A DNA stretch of 17,476 nucleotides from CALLMJ01 sp964493765 (GTDB taxonomy: Bacteria; Bacteroidota; Bacteroidia; J057; CALLMJ01). Shown here piece by piece: positions 14,085 through 17,476 of the stretch (the stretch's first letter is position 1; each line of letters starts with the position of its first letter). Made by a program: the position numbers and the translations under genes. The notes under the pieces are model-generated. The model did no database searches and was not told the DNA's origin. It was given only the letters and a program-made list of their open reading frames with translations. The stretch spans positions 1 through 17,476 of the forward strand of contig CAZBPK010000182.1 of NCBI GenBank assembly GCA_964493765.1, in the 5' to 3' direction.

Positions 14085-15201
14085 TTACAATAATATTAGC
14101 ATTTTCATGTTTTGTAATAATTGATTTTACTCCTTTTTTATTATTTACAAGTGTTTTAAAGAAAATAGGTGAATGTGTAGTTATAAATATTTGGTAATTG
14201 GAATTTTCTGATAAAGAAAACAAATGTTCAGCAAGTTTTTCCTGAAGTTTTGGATGTAAATGTAACTCCGGTTCATCAATTAAAATTATCAGATTTTCTT
14301 TTGAAAGAGAAGCCAGCGCTTCTAACAATAATAAAGAGTAAATCATTTCTATACCGCTACCCATGTATTTAATGGGAAGATTTGTTTTTTCAAAAGTTTT
14401 TGATATAAATACTTGGTCAAAAGGGGCGCCTTTGTCAATAAAAGAAAACGAGACATGTTCTAAACCAAATTCTTTTATTTTATTCGAAAATTCTATAATC
14501 ACATCATGTTCATTTAATTTTGTATTGCTAATGATTTTTTCCTCAGTTTGATTGATACTGTCAAAAACATCATTATTGATATTATTGGAAATTTGTTTTA
14601 AAAATCTCCAGTTAAAATCATCAATTACCGAAGAAAAAGAAGTACTAAACCCCTTGTATAATTGTTTATCTCTTTCTTTATTAAAATAAAAAGAACGAGG
14701 AATTTCTTTTGATTCAAAGACATTGAAACTTAGCAATCTTTCGTTAAATTCAAATTCAGTTTTGTTTTGTCTTTGTAAAGACCATTTATTCCCTTCTGCA
14801 TTTGATTTTTGATATATTTCTTCAGGTACAACTATATGATCAATTGTAACTATATCTGATAATACTTTACCAGGCGACTTTCTCTCTCTTCTCTTGATGG
14901 TTAATGAAATTTTATCACAATTCACTTGTTGAGTAGCATATCCATCTGGTAATTTTATTTTAAAGGAATTATTAAAAGAAATTTGGATTTTTATGGGATT
15001 ATCTAAACCTTTGTAAAAATCAGTGGTTTTAATTCTACCAGATAGAAAAGTAGGCGATAAAGCATAATTAATGGCTTCCAGTATAGACGTTTTATTTGTT
15101 CCATTATCGCCGATAAGTATATTTAAATTTTCAAAACTAATTTCAGTAGATTTTATACCTCTGAAATTTTCAATTTTTATTGATTTAATTGAGGTGTACA
15201 T
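14011..15201 (-). CDS. AAA family ATPase, OLD/RecF-like (SMC-type)
   Basis: This 396-residue frame is an ABC/SMC-type ATPase of the kind found in overcoming-lysogenisation-defect-like defence proteins. It begins with the hallmark SIKIENFRGIKS (7-18). Walker A is GDNGTNKTS (31-39), with Asn in place of the usual Gly. A signature-like KYMGSGIE (278-285), Walker B LIILIDEPELHLHP (304-317) and the H-loop TTHSP (341-345) follow. There is no TOPRIM nuclease domain. The last residues after FPWG (382-385) are read out of frame; the true C-terminus is most likely the HEPN-like segment at 13692-14050. It starts 21 bases after the 263-residue gene and probably shares its promoter. The likely role is sensing or switching for an attached effector. 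Confidence 0.85.
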   Translation of the reverse strand: MYTSIKSIKIENFRGIKSTEISFENLNILIGDNGTNKTSILEAINYALSPTFLSGRIKTTDFYKGLDNPIKIQISFNNSFKIKLPDGYATQQVNCDKISLTIKRRERKSPGKVLSDIVTIDHIVVPEEIYQKSNAEGNKWSLQRQNKTEFEFNERLLSFNVFESKEIPRSFYFNKERDKQLYKGFSTSFSSVIDDFNWRFLKQISNNINNDVFDSINQTEEKIISNTKLNEHDVIIEFSNKIKEFGLEHVSFSFIDKGAPFDQVFISKTFEKTNLPIKYMGSGIEMIYSLLLLEALASLSKENLIILIDEPELHLHPKLQEKLAEHLFSLSENSNYQIFITTHSPIFFKTLVNNKKGVKSIITKHENANIIVNEYQQKSSIFPWGSNLGRDKLFCL

Positions 15202-15222
15202 ATAATTTCATTTCTTTTTATT

Positions 15223-16014
15223 TTAAAATCCTATAAAGGCATCATATCCTCCTCTTATTTCTTTTAACCATTCTTCGGGGTCTATGCTGCCCCACGATAT
15301 TTTAGCTTGATTCCGAAGCGATTTTAAATATGACTCGTCATACTTAGGTTGGTAATCAACCAAATCTATGAATGTTAAAGTGGATAGATCTATTTCTCCT
15401 GTTTCGGAATGTTGTTTTCCCTTTGCTCTAACACCAGAGATTTTATAAAGCAAATTATCGTTACATTTTTCAAGAAAGCTAATGGGTGTTTGAATTCTTA
15501 CTGTTCCAAGTTCTTTGGTCAAAATGTGGATATTTGCCTTGTCCTTTCCACCGGCATTGATAATTTTTCCGTAAAAGAAAAATTCGGCATCAGCCCAAAT
15601 GGCTTCTGTTCTATAATATCTTGTTGTTTTATCAATTCTTAGTTCGTTCGTATCGTTGAGCGAAGTTTTAATGTTGAAAACATAGTTGCGTTTTGCAGCA
15701 ATATCTTGAATGTTCTCAAATGCTTTTGCTGTCTCCAAGTCGAGAAAATCAATATTTTGAACTTGATTAACCTGCCCGATTACTGCATTAAAATCAATGA
15801 TACATTGAATTGAAGTTGTCAAAATGTGTCTTACAGAACCTTCTTCAATTCTGTAACTTATATTAGGTCTGTTTTTCTTTTCGCCCGGATAAAGTAAGTT
15901 TTCGGCATTTTCGAGCATAGTGATAATCTCCCGAATGTCGTAATTATCAGGCGATAGATCTAAGTTTCCCTTTGTACCGGTTATTCTTATCTCTATAAAG
16001 CCGATTTTATCCAT
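15223..16014 (-). CDS. uncharacterised 263-residue protein upstream of the AAA ATPase
   Basis: I do not recognise a named family. The protein is soluble, with no signal peptide. The N-terminal part (1-60) is beta-rich (GFIEIRITGTKGNLDLSP); residues 60-115 are helical; the middle (115-215) is again beta-rich with paired strands (RTEAIWADAEFFFYGKIINAG, VRIQTPISF, LYKISGVRAKG), suggesting an OB- or barrel-like domain. It ends in a compact acidic/aromatic tail, WGSIDPEEWLKEIRGGYDAF. From memory, tails of the form W-x-D-x-x-x-WL-x-x-IRGGYD occur in small proteins paired with toxins, but I cannot verify this. It is the first gene of the ATPase unit (21-base gap) and could be its sensor or antidote; this is inference. 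Confidence 0.6.
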   Translation of the reverse strand: MDKIGFIEIRITGTKGNLDLSPDNYDIREIITMLENAENLLYPGEKKNRPNISYRIEEGSVRHILTTSIQCIIDFNAVIGQVNQVQNIDFLDLETAKAFENIQDIAAKRNYVFNIKTSLNDTNELRIDKTTRYYRTEAIWADAEFFFYGKIINAGGKDKANIHILTKELGTVRIQTPISFLEKCNDNLLYKISGVRAKGKQHSETGEIDLSTLTFIDLVDYQPKYDESYLKSLRNQAKISWGSIDPEEWLKEIRGGYDAFIGF

Positions 16015-16150
16015 ATCACAAAGATAATACTTAAAAAGATTGTTTGTTCTTTTTTTGTTTTTTTTTGTTCTTTTGCGGACTATATGCTATTTAAAATGGC
16101 TTATAACGTTTTTGTGGAAATTCACTAAGAGGATTTGGGGTAAAAAATTT
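16015..16150. promoter_or_regulatory. promoter-bearing gap between the methylase and the ATPase unit
   Basis: The 136-base gap has a T/GTTC-rich stretch (about 16039-16076). On the minus strand TATCTTTG (complement 16019-16026) matches the TAnnTTTG -7 element but lies only four bases before the start codon of the 263-residue gene and lacks a good TTTG partner. If used, the transcript would be leaderless. Confidence 0.3.
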
Positions 16151-17476
16151 TCATTTTAGGCTGATGCTTTCATACTCCTCTTTGCTCAATGGAAATTCAG
16201 GGTCTATGACTTTTACTTCCTCATAACTTAACTCGTAAAGGCGGTAAACCATTAAATTTAAAGAATTTATTTCTTCATTTATTGAATAAAGAGGGTTCTT
16301 TGCTTTTAATTTCTCTATTTTTTTGCATAGTTCAACAAATACTGACTGTGTCTCTAAAGTTGCTTTCTTAATAGGTAGTTTCTTTAATTTTTCAATCTTT
16401 ACCTGAGGGAATACCCTGCCACCTTCCTGTACTTTTTTTCCATATAAATGCCTAATGTAATTGGAATTTAATAGACAACAGAGATATTCATATTTAATTT
16501 TGGATTTAAATTCGTTTTTAATTGTTGCCGCCTGAATACTTCGCCCAAACCAAATACCTATTCTGTCTATAACGCTTATTGGAAAAGAGGCAGTTTGTCG
16601 CCAAATAAGTTTTGGTTTTATAGAAAAGTAATCTTTATTAAGAATAACGCGTTCGTTCTCAAGTAATCTAATATTGGGTCTTACATATCTATTGGTGCTA
16701 GGAGCTATATAAAATTCATTTATATCACTACCTTTCCAATACTCAATGTGGTCGTCATTTTCTTTTTTACCTTCATATAGAAGACGCTTACTCAAATCTG
16801 AATTTCCTTTATCACTTAATCCAACATTCACACGCTGATAATTAATACCAGCATCTTTAAAGTCTAAAATTTCTTCCAAAAAAAATTCATTACCCTTATC
16901 AATAGAGTTAACAATAGTAAAAATATTACTTTCTGTGCTGTTAAATGCTTCTTGTTTGATCGGTGTAAAAACTAAGTCAATTAAAGAGCCTTTGTACTTG
17001 GAATCTTTTGAAATATCACAAAAGTTAATTAAATTATTCGAACTGGTAGCACATTTTATTGATATAATAACTGTTGGAACAGTAACCTCATCAAATACAT
17101 TTTCCCCTAGATTTATTATTGATTTTATTTGGTATGCAAGAAAAAAATGACGTAAATCTTTGTATCTAGGTTGTAACATAAATGTATTTGGTGTTATATA
17201 TGATAAAACACCATCTTTCCTCAATAAATATTCAATCCCTTGGTTGTAAAACAATTTATAAATATCCTTAAACCCTTTCGTTGTTTTAGGAAATTTTATT
17301 TCATAATACGAAACTAAATCATCAATATTTGCACCATACGGCGGATTTCCAATCACAATATCAAATCCTGCGTTTCCATTGACCAAGTAAGGATTTAAGA
17401 CTTCGGGAAAATCTAATTTCCAATCGAAATGGACAAAAGGGTCATCAGGGTTTTGTTTGAGTTTTTGCAGTTTGGT
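16151..17476 (-). CDS. Eco57I/TaqI-like adenine methylase or type IIG restriction enzyme (partial, start beyond the right edge)
   Basis: The frame is open to the window end, and the apparent start at 17386 is a TTG in the middle of it, so the N-terminus is missing. The 441 visible residues begin with HFDWKLDFPEVLN and reach motif IV of N6-adenine methyltransferases, FDIVIGNPPYG (about residues 38-48, NPPY catalytic core). LRKDGVLSYITPNTFM and further strands of the methylase fold come next. The C-terminal half (about 190-441) looks like a TaqI/Eco57I target-recognition region, with EYWKGSDINEFYI, WFGRSIQAATIKN and KIKYEYLCCLLNSNYI. A C-terminal helix pair closes the protein. Whether a nuclease domain is fused at the missing N-terminus cannot be seen. 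It methylates DNA for self-recognition and may also cleave foreign DNA. Confidence 0.85.
   Translation of the reverse strand, partial: TKLQKLKQNPDDPFVHFDWKLDFPEVLNPYLVNGNAGFDIVIGNPPYGANIDDLVSYYEIKFPKTTKGFKDIYKLFYNQGIEYLLRKDGVLSYITPNTFMLQPRYKDLRHFFLAYQIKSIINLGENVFDEVTVPTVIISIKCATSSNNLINFCDISKDSKYKGSLIDLVFTPIKQEAFNSTESNIFTIVNSIDKGNEFFLEEILDFKDAGINYQRVNVGLSDKGNSDLSKRLLYEGKKENDDHIEYWKGSDINEFYIAPSTNRYVRPNIRLLENERVILNKDYFSIKPKLIWRQTASFPISVIDRIGIWFGRSIQAATIKNEFKSKIKYEYLCCLLNSNYIRHLYGKKVQEGGRVFPQVKIEKLKKLPIKKATLETQSVFVELCKKIEKLKAKNPLYSINEEINSLNLMVYRLYELSYEEVKVIDPEFPLSKEEYESISLK

Noticed and set aside
1..17476. CRISPR array, tRNA, rRNA or insertion sequence
   Set aside because: I saw no regularly spaced repeats, cloverleaf, rRNA blocks, transposase frame or terminal inverted repeats in the window.

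Overview
The window looks like a chromosomal segment of a low-GC member of the Bacteroidota, probably of the Cytophagales or Flavobacteriia type. The evidence is strong A+T richness, the virtual absence of Shine-Dalgarno sequences, several promoters of the Bacteroidota type (TTTG, about 19 bases, TAnnTTTG), and a set of family-typical genes such as a periplasmic TPR protein and an HPPD/2OG-oxygenase pair. The genus cannot be named from the sequence alone.

Layout. Positions 1-174 hold a G/purine-rich non-coding stretch that looks like a dispersed repeat. Positions 175-4736 carry four minus-strand genes for surface glycan or envelope work: a GT39-like membrane glycosyltransferase, a secreted TPR protein with its own terminator, GDP-L-fucose synthase, and an uncharacterised helical 513-residue protein coupled to it. 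A divergent promoter at 4823-4852 drives a plus-strand tyrosine-catabolism pair, 4-hydroxyphenylpyruvate dioxygenase and an isopenicillin-N-synthase-like Fe(II)/2OG oxygenase, closed by a clear terminator at 7000-7030. Next, on the minus strand, come a family 4 glycosyltransferase overlapping recO, and a GC-richer SDR-type dehydrogenase.

From about 10.1 kb to the right edge everything is on the minus strand and has the character of an accessory or defence island. It reads right to left as follows: a partial Eco57I/TaqI-like modification methylase or type IIG enzyme; an uncharacterised 263-residue protein; an AAA/OLD-like ATPase whose C-terminal HEPN-like part is out of frame at a G5 run; a 56-residue small protein, a 173-residue protein and a DUF1828/DUF1829 protein chained by 4-base ATGA overlaps; then, behind its own promoter, a ComF-like phosphoribosyltransferase coupled by another ATGA overlap to a DprA-like protein.

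The most interesting material is in this island. (1) The PRTase/DprA-like pair copies two competence-protein folds in one translationally coupled unit, and its PRTase is interrupted by an apparent one-base deletion just before the PRPP loop. (2) The AAA ATPase and HEPN-like ORF look like one gene of about 502 residues split by a one-base change. (3) The small protein/173-residue/DUF1828-1829 chain has its first junction formed by a perfect 13-bp tandem duplication. Two one-base breaks at homopolymers in one window may mean assembly errors, so raw reads would decide whether these systems are intact.
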